Shown here in pieces: positions 25,715-33,465 of a stretch of DNA of 49,589 nucleotides; position 1 is the first letter of the stretch, and the number at the start of each line of letters is the position of its first letter. The notes beneath the pieces were generated by a model, which was not told the DNA's origin, did no database searches, and saw only the letters and a program-made list of their open reading frames with translations. The position numbers were made by a program, and so were the translations under genes. The stretch comes from Pseudomonas sp. ANT_H4 (lineage in GTDB: Bacteria; Pseudomonadota; Gammaproteobacteria; Pseudomonadales; Pseudomonadaceae), in the NCBI RefSeq assembly GCF_008369295.1, contig NZ_VOBG01000036.1, positions 1-49,589 of the forward strand. Direction: 5' to 3'.

Positions 25715-27454
25715 CTACTTCAAGACCACCTTGGCCGGGTCGCTCTTGGGTTTCATCAGGCTGAAATCGATCAAGGCTTTCTGCTGGCGCTCATACGGGT
25801 TGCCAATCATCAGGGGCCGCGGCTTGAAGCTGTCGCTGACCAGGCTCCTGCTGCGGTCCAACTCATCGAAACTCAAGCCGGCCATGTCTGCCCAGGTGTG
25901 GATCAACTGCGAACTGCTGTAGGGACGCTGCAGGTCGCCTTCGACGTTCCAGTCATGGTTGTTGCGCCACTTGGGCGAGGCCCATGTCATGAACGGAATG
26001 GTGTACATCGGCGCCGTCGGCTTGCCTTCGTTGCGGCCCAGGGTGCTGTGACCCGCAGAGTCGAACACGTCTTCGCCGTGATCGGAGAGGTACAGCAGGA
26101 AGCCATTGGGATCTGTCTTGGCGTAATCCTTGATCAGGCTAGACACCACAAAATCGTTGTACAGCACCGCGTTGTCGTAGCTGTTGTAGGTCGGCAACTG
26201 GTCATCGCTGATGCCAGCAGGGACGCCCTGGCGATCCGTGAACTTGTCGAAAGTCGGCGGGTAGCGGTACTGGTAGCTCATGTGCGTGCCCAGCAGATGC
26301 ACGACGATGAACTTGCGCTCGGCGGTGTCGGCCATAGCCTTGGAGAACGGCTCCAATACGTCGCCGTCGTACTGACGGGCGTTCTGGTTACGGTTGTTGT
26401 TCAGGTACACCTGCTCGTCGGCCTGTTCGGAGAACGTGGTGAGCATGGTGTTGCGCTTGGTCATGGTCTGCTGGTTGGTGATCCAGAAGGTCTTGTAACC
26501 CGCCTGCTTCATGACGCTGACGATGGACGGGGTCTTGAGGTACAGGTCCGGGTTATCTTCGTCGGCGAAAGTCAGCACCTGTTGCAGTGCTTCGATGGTG
26601 TACGGGCGCGGAGTGATGACGTTGTCAAACACATCCAGTTGATTACGCAGCTTGTCCAGTTCCGGCGTGGTACTGCGCGGGTAGCCATACAGGCTCATGC
26701 GCTGGCGGTTGGTGGACTCGCCGATCACCAGCACCAGGGTCGACGGCTGGCCGGCCATGCTGTCCTTGAGATTGGTCAGGGGCGCGATCTTGCTGACGTT
26801 GTCCAGCATGCCTTGCATGTTGTCCAACTGTTCGGTGTAGCGGCGGTAGGCGACGATCATCTGCCATGGTACTGCCGGCTCGATGCGGGTCTCGAAGCGG
26901 TCCATGGCCAATTCCATGGTTTCGCTCTTGGCGATCTGCCTGACCAGCGGGTAGCCGATAACGGCGATCAGAATGGCGGTGGCAGCCAGTATCGCCTTGC
27001 CTCGTGGCAGGTAGACCGCACGCACACGAGTCCAAAGGAAGACCGCAACGGCGGTGTGGGCGATAAAGGCCAGCACAATCCACCAGGCAAAGTATTGGGT
27101 GGCGTACTCACCGGCTTCAGAGATGTTCGACTCGAACATGATGAAGATGACGCTTTGGGAGAATTCCTGCTGGTAAATGAAGAAATAACCGAGGCTGGCC
27201 ATGGAACAGGCCCACAGCACCACGCCAATCAGCGCAGCGAGCAAGCGGGTTCGCTTGGGAAACAGCAACATGGGCGCCAGCCACAGCGCGCTCATGAAGA
27301 AGGCTTGGCGGAAACCGCTGAAACCCGAGGTGCCGGTCAGTTGGATCAGCAGTTGGGTAATACCCGAGAAGTACCAAAAAAACAGGAACATCCAGCCAAG
27401 GCCGGCCCAATCAAAACCTTTCGCAGACTTAGTGCTGCGTTTGAACATCGCCAT
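25715..27454 (-). CDS. cptA: Phosphoethanolamine transferase CptA
   Basis: The 579-residue inner-membrane protein has five N-terminal transmembrane helices (about 18-35, 48-65, 70-95, 122-140, 153-170) and a periplasmic sulfatase-fold domain. Likely catalytic residues are Glu246 in VIGESTNR and the nucleophile Thr286 in RPYTIEAL, with SDHGEDVF completing the metal site. CptA-type enzymes transfer phosphoethanolamine to the lipopolysaccharide core. ATG 27454 is chosen because GGTGGAG lies 6 nt upstream; an in-frame start at 27502 adds 16 unlikely residues. It is a single gene on the minus strand. Confidence 0.9.
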   Translation of the reverse strand: MAMFKRSTKSAKGFDWAGLGWMFLFFWYFSGITQLLIQLTGTSGFSGFRQAFFMSALWLAPMLLFPKRTRLLAALIGVVLWACSMASLGYFFIYQQEFSQSVIFIMFESNISEAGEYATQYFAWWIVLAFIAHTAVAVFLWTRVRAVYLPRGKAILAATAILIAVIGYPLVRQIAKSETMELAMDRFETRIEPAVPWQMIVAYRRYTEQLDNMQGMLDNVSKIAPLTNLKDSMAGQPSTLVLVIGESTNRQRMSLYGYPRSTTPELDKLRNQLDVFDNVITPRPYTIEALQQVLTFADEDNPDLYLKTPSIVSVMKQAGYKTFWITNQQTMTKRNTMLTTFSEQADEQVYLNNNRNQNARQYDGDVLEPFSKAMADTAERKFIVVHLLGTHMSYQYRYPPTFDKFTDRQGVPAGISDDQLPTYNSYDNAVLYNDFVVSSLIKDYAKTDPNGFLLYLSDHGEDVFDSAGHSTLGRNEGKPTAPMYTIPFMTWASPKWRNNHDWNVEGDLQRPYSSSQLIHTWADMAGLSFDELDRSRSLVSDSFKPRPLMIGNPYERQQKALIDFSLMKPKSDPAKVVLK

Positions 27455-27621
27455 CCAGCGCTCCACCCGATAATTTTTCCATTTGTCGCGCACTGAAGGC
27501 ACACGACAGCGGCCCCCCGTACGGGGTGCGGCTTTATTGCGCGGGATTATCAGGAGGGACGTGTGAAAACTTTGTGAGTTCTGTCTGAGTAATATTGCCT
27601 ACAGCACAGTAAAACGGGGGT

Positions 27622-27798
27622 TCAGCAGATCGCGGCTTGCCCGTTTGACGGTTGTGTGAGCTGGGCTTGCAGGTGCGAGCGCAGACGCATGACTTCCTGC
27701 TGCAACTGGTCGCGCTCGTCTTTCAACTGGCGTAACTCATCGCGACGGATGGTGACATAGAGGGTTTGTGGCGGACGCGTCATGTGTACAGTGCTCAT
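27622..27798 (-). CDS. 58-residue coiled-coil protein of unknown function
   Basis: A short frame starting at ATG 27798 with GAGGT five bases upstream encodes MSTVHMTRPPQTLYVTIRRD, then a heptad-like charged helix (ELRQLKDERDQLQQEVMRLR) and a short tail ending in a single Cys. The composition, good ribosome binding site and clean codon use support it as real. It is probably a soluble or DNA/membrane-associated coiled coil; no function can be given. It lies between cptA and the IS200/IS605 element. The 27799-28021 stretch upstream is AT-rich, without a gene. Confidence 0.7.
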   Translation of the reverse strand: MSTVHMTRPPQTLYVTIRRDELRQLKDERDQLQQEVMRLRSHLQAQLTQPSNGQAAIC

Positions 27799-28021
27799 TG
27801 CTTACCTCGCAAATAGCCGGTGTATCGCGGTGCCAGAGCGCTTGAATCGAGGTTCTCGGCAACAGTCAGGGCAATTCTGATTTCTTTTTCGACGCAAGGG
27901 AACTTTTTTATTTTTTATTGTCCTGTGACTTTTTTGCCAGTGATGGTGAAACAGTGGCAACTTTTTGTCATGAAACTATGGTGAATGGCTCTGGACTAAC
28001 CCTCATTAGCCTCATTGCACT

Positions 28022-28230
28022 TTGACATCCTCCCCACCTCTCGGCCTGCTACGCAGGACCTCCCCAGACACGCTGGAAAGGAGGGGGATTCCTACCGTGT
28101 TCAGCCTGTTAGGGCTGACTCACCTCGGCGGGTTCCTGCTGCTGACGGCCTGACAGCGCCGCTCACTTCACAGGCGAACCGGGCGTGTCCCGCCCTTAAT
28201 ACATTGATCGCACCGACTACATCGGCGTTT
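28022..28230 (-). ncRNA. Predicted omega RNA (reRNA) of the IS element
   Basis: In IS200/IS605 elements the RNA guide for TnpB is made from the tnpB 3' end and the adjacent element end, and the guide is the flanking DNA just beyond that end. Here this corresponds to the minus-strand tail from inside tnpB to about 28022, containing the GGAGG...CCTCC hairpin. The guide would read from about 28021 downward (GTGCAATGAGGCTAATG). This is inferred from family biology, not from a direct RNA signal. Confidence 0.5.
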
Positions 28231-29312
28231 TCCTCGAAGCCACACTCGACACACCGGAACTGAGCTTGAGTCTGCCGGTTGTCCTTGCAGACATGAGTAC
28301 AGCATGGGCAGGTCTGGCTTGTATAGTGCGGTGGGACCGCAACGAGGTAGCCACCATTCCATGCCAGCTTGTAGTCCAGTTGTCGCCGAAACTCGAACCA
28401 TCCTTGGTCGAGGATGGATTTGTTCAGGCCAGACTTGGCCCGAACATTCGTTCCCGGTTGCTCACTATCGCCTGCTGATGACGTGGACATATTCCGAACC
28501 TGCAAATCCTCGACACACACCATCGCGTGGTTTTTGCTGATGGTGGTTGTCGTCTTGTGCAGGTAGTCGCGGCGAGAATTGCCGATACGGGCGTGAATAC
28601 GCTGGACGCGGGCTTTCGCCTTCTTCCAGTTGTTGCTGAATTTAACCTTGTGGCTCATCGCCCGCTGAGCTTTGCTTAGGCGTTTCTCATGCTGCCTAAA
28701 GCTGTTGAGCGGCTTATAGAAAGTGCCATCTGAAAGCGTGGCGAACCGCGTGATTCCCAGGTCGATGCCCACTGCGTTGCCTTGTGGGGATGGCTGCTCT
28801 ACCTCACGCTCCGTCTGGATACTGACGTACCACTTGCCGCAAGACAGGCTGATGGTGATGTTCTTGGCCTTGCCCAGAATATCGCGGCTGTTGCGGTAGC
28901 GCATCCAGCCCAGCTTGGGCAGGAAAATACGATTGTTGGCTTCGTCGATCTTGAATTGTTTGCTGTCCGGATAACGAAAGCTCTCGCTCTTCCCTTTACG
29001 CTTAAAGCGTGGAAAGTCGGCACGTTTAGCGAAAAAATTGGAATAGGCCCGCTCAAGGTCTTTGAGGGCGTATTGAAGTGCTTGGGATGGCGAGTCTTTC
29101 AGCCATTCAAAGCCTGCCTCTCGCTTCCATATGGGTAGCCGGGCAGCCATTTCAACATAGCCGATGAACTTGTTTTCGGCCTCATGGTTGGATTTCTGTA
29201 AAGCCAGCGCCTTGTTAAAAACGAACCGACACGACCCCGCAAAGCGGCGCATTTGCCGCTCTTGATTGCCGTCTGGCATCAGTTCGTACTTAAAGGCTTG
29301 GAGTCGTTTCAT
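28101..29312 (-). CDS. tnpB: RNA-guided endonuclease TnpB
   Basis: The 403-residue TnpB appears intact. The RuvC-like catalytic triad is Asp184 in GIDLG, Glu268 in CVEDL and Asp364 in ENADVVGAIN. A zinc ribbon is formed by Cys335/Cys338 and Cys354/Cys357. The N-terminal HTH/OrfB region (about 1-45) and the WED-like middle part are present. TnpB proteins cut DNA next to a short motif (TAM) under guidance of omega RNA and help the element persist after TnpA excision. The start at 29312 is 21 bp from the tnpA start, on the opposite strand. A longer upstream frame would run through tnpA. Confidence 0.93.
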   Translation of the reverse strand: MKRLQAFKYELMPDGNQERQMRRFAGSCRFVFNKALALQKSNHEAENKFIGYVEMAARLPIWKREAGFEWLKDSPSQALQYALKDLERAYSNFFAKRADFPRFKRKGKSESFRYPDSKQFKIDEANNRIFLPKLGWMRYRNSRDILGKAKNITISLSCGKWYVSIQTEREVEQPSPQGNAVGIDLGITRFATLSDGTFYKPLNSFRQHEKRLSKAQRAMSHKVKFSNNWKKAKARVQRIHARIGNSRRDYLHKTTTTISKNHAMVCVEDLQVRNMSTSSAGDSEQPGTNVRAKSGLNKSILDQGWFEFRRQLDYKLAWNGGYLVAVPPHYTSQTCPCCTHVCKDNRQTQAQFRCVECGFEENADVVGAINVLRAGHARFACEVSGAVRPSAAGTRRGESALTG

Positions 29313-29333
29313 CACTCGACTATAGTTTGGCCT

Positions 29334-29750
29334 ATGAATGATGACAATGATATTAGGCATGGCAGACATTGTGTTTTTTTTATGCACGCTCACTTGGTCT
29401 TTGTAACAAAATACCGCCGAGATGTGTTCACAAAACCCATTCTGGATGACATGCGAATCGTCTTCGCCAGTGTATGCCACGATTTCGAGGCTGAACTGGT
29501 GGAATTCGATGGGGAGGACGACCATGTACACCTGCTGGTTAACTACCCACCGAAAGTGGCCATCTCAGCATTGGTGAACAGCCTTAAAGGGGTATCCAGC
29601 CGTATGATCCGCAAAAAACACTCACAGAGCATTCAAAAGAAACTGTGGGCCGGAGCTTTGTGGTCCCCGTCCTACTTCGCCGGTAGCTGCGGTGGGGCCT
29701 CCATCGATGTCATTCGCCGATACATCGAGCAGCAGAGAACACCTCTTTAG
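29334..29750 (+). CDS. tnpA: IS200/IS605 transposase TnpA (Y1 HUH)
   Basis: This 138-residue single-strand transposase shows the HUH metal motif His64-Val-His66 (DDHVHLLVN) and the catalytic tyrosine Tyr130 in IDVIRRYIEQQ. The family motif FVTKYRR(D) near 23-30 is present. TnpA cuts and joins single-stranded DNA at the element ends during replication. All catalytic residues and full length are present, so it is probably active. The ATG at 29334 is preferred over an in-frame start at 29253, which lies inside tnpB. Confidence 0.93.
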   Translation: MNDDNDIRHGRHCVFFMHAHLVFVTKYRRDVFTKPILDDMRIVFASVCHDFEAELVEFDGEDDHVHLLVNYPPKVAISALVNSLKGVSSRMIRKKHSQSIQKKLWAGALWSPSYFAGSCGGASIDVIRRYIEQQRTPL

Positions 29751-29860
29751 GACAGCTTCGCCGTCCGCGCTATCCATCCCTGCCCTGAAGGGCGAGGTTT
29801 TTCGCGCAAACGGATAAACTGTGCCACACATTTATTATTCGTAGTAAGGAGCATCAGCAC

Positions 29861-30841
29861 ATGCAACTGGGGATTATTGGACTAGGCCGCATGGGCGGTA
29901 ATATTGCGCGCCGCCTGATGCTCAATGGGCATACCACCGTGGTCTACGACCGCAATGAAGCGTTCGTCAAAGGTTTGAGTGAAGAGGGCGCCACCGGCGT
30001 TGCTGGCCTGGCTGCCCTGGTGGCCGGGCTGCAAAAGCCCCGGGCGGTCTGGGTGATGCTGCCGGCGGGCGATCCGACCGAGACCACCATCCAGGATCTG
30101 AGCGAACTGATGGAACCCGGCGATATCATCATCGACGGCGGCAATACCTTCTACAAAGATGACATCCGTCGGGGCAAAACCCTGTCGGAAAAAGGCCTGC
30201 ATTATGTGGACGTCGGCACCTCCGGCGGCGTGTGGGGCCTGGAACGCGGCTATTGCATGATGATTGGTGGCGATGCCGAGACAGTCAAACACCTGGACCC
30301 GATCTTCGCCAGCATGGCTCCAGGCCTGGGCGACATCCCACGCACCAAGGACCGTACCGCTACTGATGACCGTGCCGAGCGCGGCTACATCCACGCCGGC
30401 CCAGCCGGTTCCGGGCACTTCGTCAAGATGATCCACAACGGCATCGAATACGGAATGATGCAGGCGTTCGCCGAAGGTTTTGACATCCTCAAGACCAAAA
30501 ACTCGGAGAGCCTGCCTGAAGAGCAGCGTTTCGATCTCAATGTGGCTGATATCGCTGAAGTCTGGCGCCGCGGCAGTGTGGTTTCGTCCTGGTTGCTGGA
30601 CCTCACAGCCGACGCCTTGGCCACTGACCCCAAACTCGACGGCTATTCAGGTTCCGTCGCCGACAGCGGCGAAGGGCGCTGGACCATCGAGGCGGCCATG
30701 GAGCAGTCGGTCCCGGTCCCGGTGCTGTCCAACTCGTTGTTCGCCCGTTTCCGCTCCCGCCAGCAAAGCACCTACGGTGACAAACTGCTCTCGGCCATGC
30801 GCTTCGGATTTGGTGGTCATGTGGAGACTTCAAAAAAATGA
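29861..30841 (+). CDS. gnd: 6-phosphogluconate dehydrogenase (decarboxylating), short type
   Basis: This 326-residue enzyme oxidises 6-phosphogluconate to ribulose 5-phosphate. The Rossmann motif GLGRMGGNIARR is at 7-18, and the AGPAGSGHFVKMIHNGIEYG segment includes the catalytic Lys and His-Asn. It is the short, GndA/YqeC-like type (about 300-330 residues), not the 470-residue enzyme of enteric bacteria; cofactor preference is not visible. AGTAAGGAGCATC before the ATG is the ribosome binding site. Its stop overlaps zwf by 4 nt. An IS200/IS605 element ends about 52 bp upstream, so the native promoter may have been displaced. Confidence 0.95.
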   Translation: MQLGIIGLGRMGGNIARRLMLNGHTTVVYDRNEAFVKGLSEEGATGVAGLAALVAGLQKPRAVWVMLPAGDPTETTIQDLSELMEPGDIIIDGGNTFYKDDIRRGKTLSEKGLHYVDVGTSGGVWGLERGYCMMIGGDAETVKHLDPIFASMAPGLGDIPRTKDRTATDDRAERGYIHAGPAGSGHFVKMIHNGIEYGMMQAFAEGFDILKTKNSESLPEEQRFDLNVADIAEVWRRGSVVSSWLLDLTADALATDPKLDGYSGSVADSGEGRWTIEAAMEQSVPVPVLSNSLFARFRSRQQSTYGDKLLSAMRFGFGGHVETSKK

Positions 30842-32361
30842 CTGCCAACGGCAAGAAACTCAAGGCCGAACCCGCTCCACCCACCACCCTGTTTCTGTTT
30901 GGCGCCCATGGCGACCTGGTCAAGCGCCTGCTGATGCCGGCGCTGTACAACCTCAGCCGCGACGGTTTGCTGGGCGATGGCCTGCGCATTGTCGGAGTTG
31001 ATCACAACGCCATCAGCGATGCCGACTTCGCCAAGAAACTCGAAGACTTCATTCGCACCGAGGCCGCCAGCAAGGTCAAGGGCAATGCCGAAAACGCCCT
31101 GGACCCTGCCTTGTGGGGCCAGTTGGCCAAGGGCATCAGCTACGTCCAGGGCGACTTCCTCGACAACAGCACCTACAGCGACCTGGCGGCGAAAATTGCC
31201 GAGAGCGGCACCGGTAACGCGGTGTTCTACCTCGCCACAGCGCCGCGCTTTTTCAGTGAGGTGGTACAACGCCTAGGCCGGGCCAACCTGCTGGAAGAAA
31301 CCCCCGAGGCCTTTCGTCGCGTGGTGATCGAAAAACCTTTCGGCTCTGACCTTGCCACCGCCGAAGCGCTAAACGCCTGCCTGCTCAAGGTCATGAGTGA
31401 AAAGCAGATCTACCGCATCGACCACTACCTGGGCAAGGAAACGGTACAGAACATCCTCATCAGCCGTTTCTCCAACGTGCTGTTCGAAGCGTTCTGGAAC
31501 AACCATTATATCGACCACGTACAAATCACCGCCGCCGAAACCGTTGGCGTGGAAACCCGTGGCAGCTTCTTCGAGCACACCGGCACCTTGCGCGACATGG
31601 TGCCCAATCACCTGTTCCAACTGCTGGCGATGATCGCCATGGAACCACCGGCTGCCTTTGGCGCCGATGCGGTGCGTGGCGAGAAGGCCAAGGTGATTGG
31701 CGCCGTGCGCCCCTGGTCCCTGGAGGATGCGCGGGCTAACTCGGTGCGCGGCCAGTACACCGCAGGTGAAGTCGGCGGCAAGCAATTGCCCGGTTACCGC
31801 GAAGAGGCCAACGTTGCACCTGTCAGCAACACCGAGACGTTCGTCGCCCTCAAGGTGATGATCGACAACTGGCGCTGGGTCGGCGTGCCGTTTTACCTGC
31901 GTACAGGCAAGCGCATGAGCATCCGTGACACCGAAATCATCATTTGCTTCAAGCCCGCGCCTTATGCGCAGTTTCGCGACACCGGAGTCGATGAGCTCAA
32001 CCCCACTTACCTGAAGATCCAGATCCAGCCCAATGAAGGCATGTGGTTCGACCTGCTGGCGAAAAAGCCTGGGCCGACCCTGGACGTGGCCAACATCGAG
32101 CTGGGCTTTGCCTATAAGGACTTCTTCGAGATGCAGCCGTCCACTGGCTACGAAACCTTGATCTACGACTGCCTGACCGGCGATCAGACCCTGTTTCAGC
32201 GCGCCGACAACATCGAAAACGGCTGGCGGGCGGTGCAGCCTTTCCTCGATGCGTGGAAGGAAGATGATGGCGTTCAAGCCTATAAAGCCGGTGAAGATGG
32301 CCCGGCGGCGGCCGATGCGTTGCTGGCCCGCGATGGCCGGACCTGGCGCAGCCTCGGATGA
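30838..32361 (+). CDS. zwf: Glucose-6-phosphate 1-dehydrogenase
   Basis: The 507-residue protein has the coenzyme motif GAHGDLVKRLLMPALYNL near the N-terminus, the catalytic RIDHYLGKE and the substrate-binding EKPFGSDL. It converts glucose 6-phosphate to 6-phosphoglucono-lactone, feeding the pentose phosphate and Entner-Doudoroff routes. It overlaps gnd and the downstream HAD gene by 4 nt each, so the three are translated as a coupled unit. Pseudomonads usually hold more than one zwf, and this copy is the one paired with gnd rather than with pgl-eda. Confidence 0.96.
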   Translation: MTANGKKLKAEPAPPTTLFLFGAHGDLVKRLLMPALYNLSRDGLLGDGLRIVGVDHNAISDADFAKKLEDFIRTEAASKVKGNAENALDPALWGQLAKGISYVQGDFLDNSTYSDLAAKIAESGTGNAVFYLATAPRFFSEVVQRLGRANLLEETPEAFRRVVIEKPFGSDLATAEALNACLLKVMSEKQIYRIDHYLGKETVQNILISRFSNVLFEAFWNNHYIDHVQITAAETVGVETRGSFFEHTGTLRDMVPNHLFQLLAMIAMEPPAAFGADAVRGEKAKVIGAVRPWSLEDARANSVRGQYTAGEVGGKQLPGYREEANVAPVSNTETFVALKVMIDNWRWVGVPFYLRTGKRMSIRDTEIIICFKPAPYAQFRDTGVDELNPTYLKIQIQPNEGMWFDLLAKKPGPTLDVANIELGFAYKDFFEMQPSTGYETLIYDCLTGDQTLFQRADNIENGWRAVQPFLDAWKEDDGVQAYKAGEDGPAAADALLARDGRTWRSLG

Positions 32362-33182
32362 GTGATGCCGCGATCCATCCCATCCGTTTTGTTTTGAGTG
32401 ATATGGACGGCACCCTGTTACTTCCGGATCACAGCCTCAGCCAACGCACCATTGACTCGGTCCGCGCCCTGCGCGAAGCCGGGGTTTTTTTCAGCCTGGC
32501 CACCGGGCGGCCACCCAAGGCCATGTTGCAGCAGATCGAAGCCTTGGGCGTTGACGTGCCCACGGCGGGGTTTAATGGCGGCACCCTGGTCAATCCGGAT
32601 GGCAGCATCCTGATTGCTCACTGGTTGCCGGCAGAAGCGGCGCTGATCGCGTTGGCGTTGTTCTGCGATCAACCTGATGTGGAAACCTGGGTATTTGCCG
32701 ATGGCGACTGGATGTTGCGTGATCCGGCGGGCCCCATGGTGCCTCGGGAGCAGCATGGCCTGGGGTATGCGCCGGTGGTGGTGGAAAGTTTCGAGCCGTT
32801 CCTGGACCGGATCGACAAGATCGTCGCCGCCAGCACCAATACCCAGTTGCTGATTGAACTGGAGGCGCAGTTGCAGCCCAAGGTTGAAGGACTGGCCCAG
32901 GTATCGCGCTCACAGCCGGTCTACCTCGACGTGACCGCGATGAAGGCCAATAAGGGTGAGGCGCTGGCGACGTTGGCGGCCCACCTGGGTGTCCCCCTGG
33001 AGCAGACGGCAGCCATCGGTGACGGCGGCAATGACCCGGCAATGTTTCATGTGGCTGGCTTGTCGATTGCCATGGGGCAGGCCGAAGAGGCGGTCAAGCG
33101 CCAGGCCAACGTGGTCACCGGCAGCAATATCGAGGACGGCGCAGCAGAGGCCATTGAGCGGTTTATTCTTTCGGCGCGTTGA
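32358..33182 (+). CDS. Cof-type HAD-IIB sugar-phosphate phosphatase
   Basis: The 274-residue protein has the HAD nucleophile motif DMDGTLL near 15-21, the motif II Thr/Gly in SLATGRPPK, the Lys in VTAMKANKGEAL and motif IV GDGGNDPAM. A C2B cap lies between them, so it belongs to the Cof/HAD-IIB group that dephosphorylates sugar phosphates and related compounds. Coupling to zwf suggests a role in clearing a sugar phosphate, but the substrate is unknown. It ends the gnd-zwf operon. Confidence 0.9.
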   Translation: MSDAAIHPIRFVLSDMDGTLLLPDHSLSQRTIDSVRALREAGVFFSLATGRPPKAMLQQIEALGVDVPTAGFNGGTLVNPDGSILIAHWLPAEAALIALALFCDQPDVETWVFADGDWMLRDPAGPMVPREQHGLGYAPVVVESFEPFLDRIDKIVAASTNTQLLIELEAQLQPKVEGLAQVSRSQPVYLDVTAMKANKGEALATLAAHLGVPLEQTAAIGDGGNDPAMFHVAGLSIAMGQAEEAVKRQANVVTGSNIEDGAAEAIERFILSAR

Positions 33183-33225
33183 GGCGCAACGCCCTGCGAT
33201 AGGCTGCCGTCATCCTGACCCAGTT

Positions 33226-33253
33226 GATCGTTCCCGCGTAAACGGGAACGATC
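33226..33253. terminator. Inverted repeat after the gnd-zwf operon
   Basis: GATCGTTCCCG and CGGGAACGATC form a perfect 11-bp stem with a 6-nt loop, 44 bp past the stop. It has only two T residues after it, so it is a weak or Rho-assisted terminator at best. In the rest of 33254-33465 I see a short TGAGGCA/TGCCTCA hairpin near 33286-33307 and no gene. Confidence 0.55.
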
Positions 33254-33465
33254 TTCACCGCTAATAACTCCCCCCTAGCCAGCGCTGAGGCATTGTTGTT
33301 TGCCTCACTACCAAGCGTCCCATAAAGACACTGGATTGGCTGCTAAACCATGAAAACTGTTATTTCTGATAGTTGCGAAAACCCTTTGGCGTCGATTGAA
33401 TAAGCCCCGACAGTTGTCACTTGCCGACGTGTATGGCTCGGCCATTGTTTTACCCAGAGGCGTGT

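Larger units (their letters stand above)
28022..29808. mobile_element. IS200/IS605-family insertion sequence
   Basis: The element carries divergent tnpA (plus) and tnpB (minus). Its tnpB-side end has the family's subterminal hairpin, GACATCCTCCCC (about 28025) paired with GGAGGGGGATTCC (28079 onward). Its tnpA-side end has CCCTGCCCTGAAGGGCGAGG (about 29781-29800). Such elements have no terminal inverted repeats and transpose as single strands between hairpins. Boundaries are approximate. It sits 52 bp upstream of the gnd start. Confidence 0.88.

Noticed and set aside
25712..27496. A 594-codon open frame antisense to cptA
   Set aside because: It mirrors cptA exactly, with no family resemblance of its own.
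28101..29312. TnpB as a Cas12 effector of a CRISPR system
   Set aside because: No array or Cas1/Cas2 is near, the length is that of TnpB, and tnpA and the IS ends are present.
33226..33253. A strong Rho-independent terminator
   Set aside because: The stem is good but almost no T residues follow on either strand, so it is listed only as a weak or uncertain terminator.
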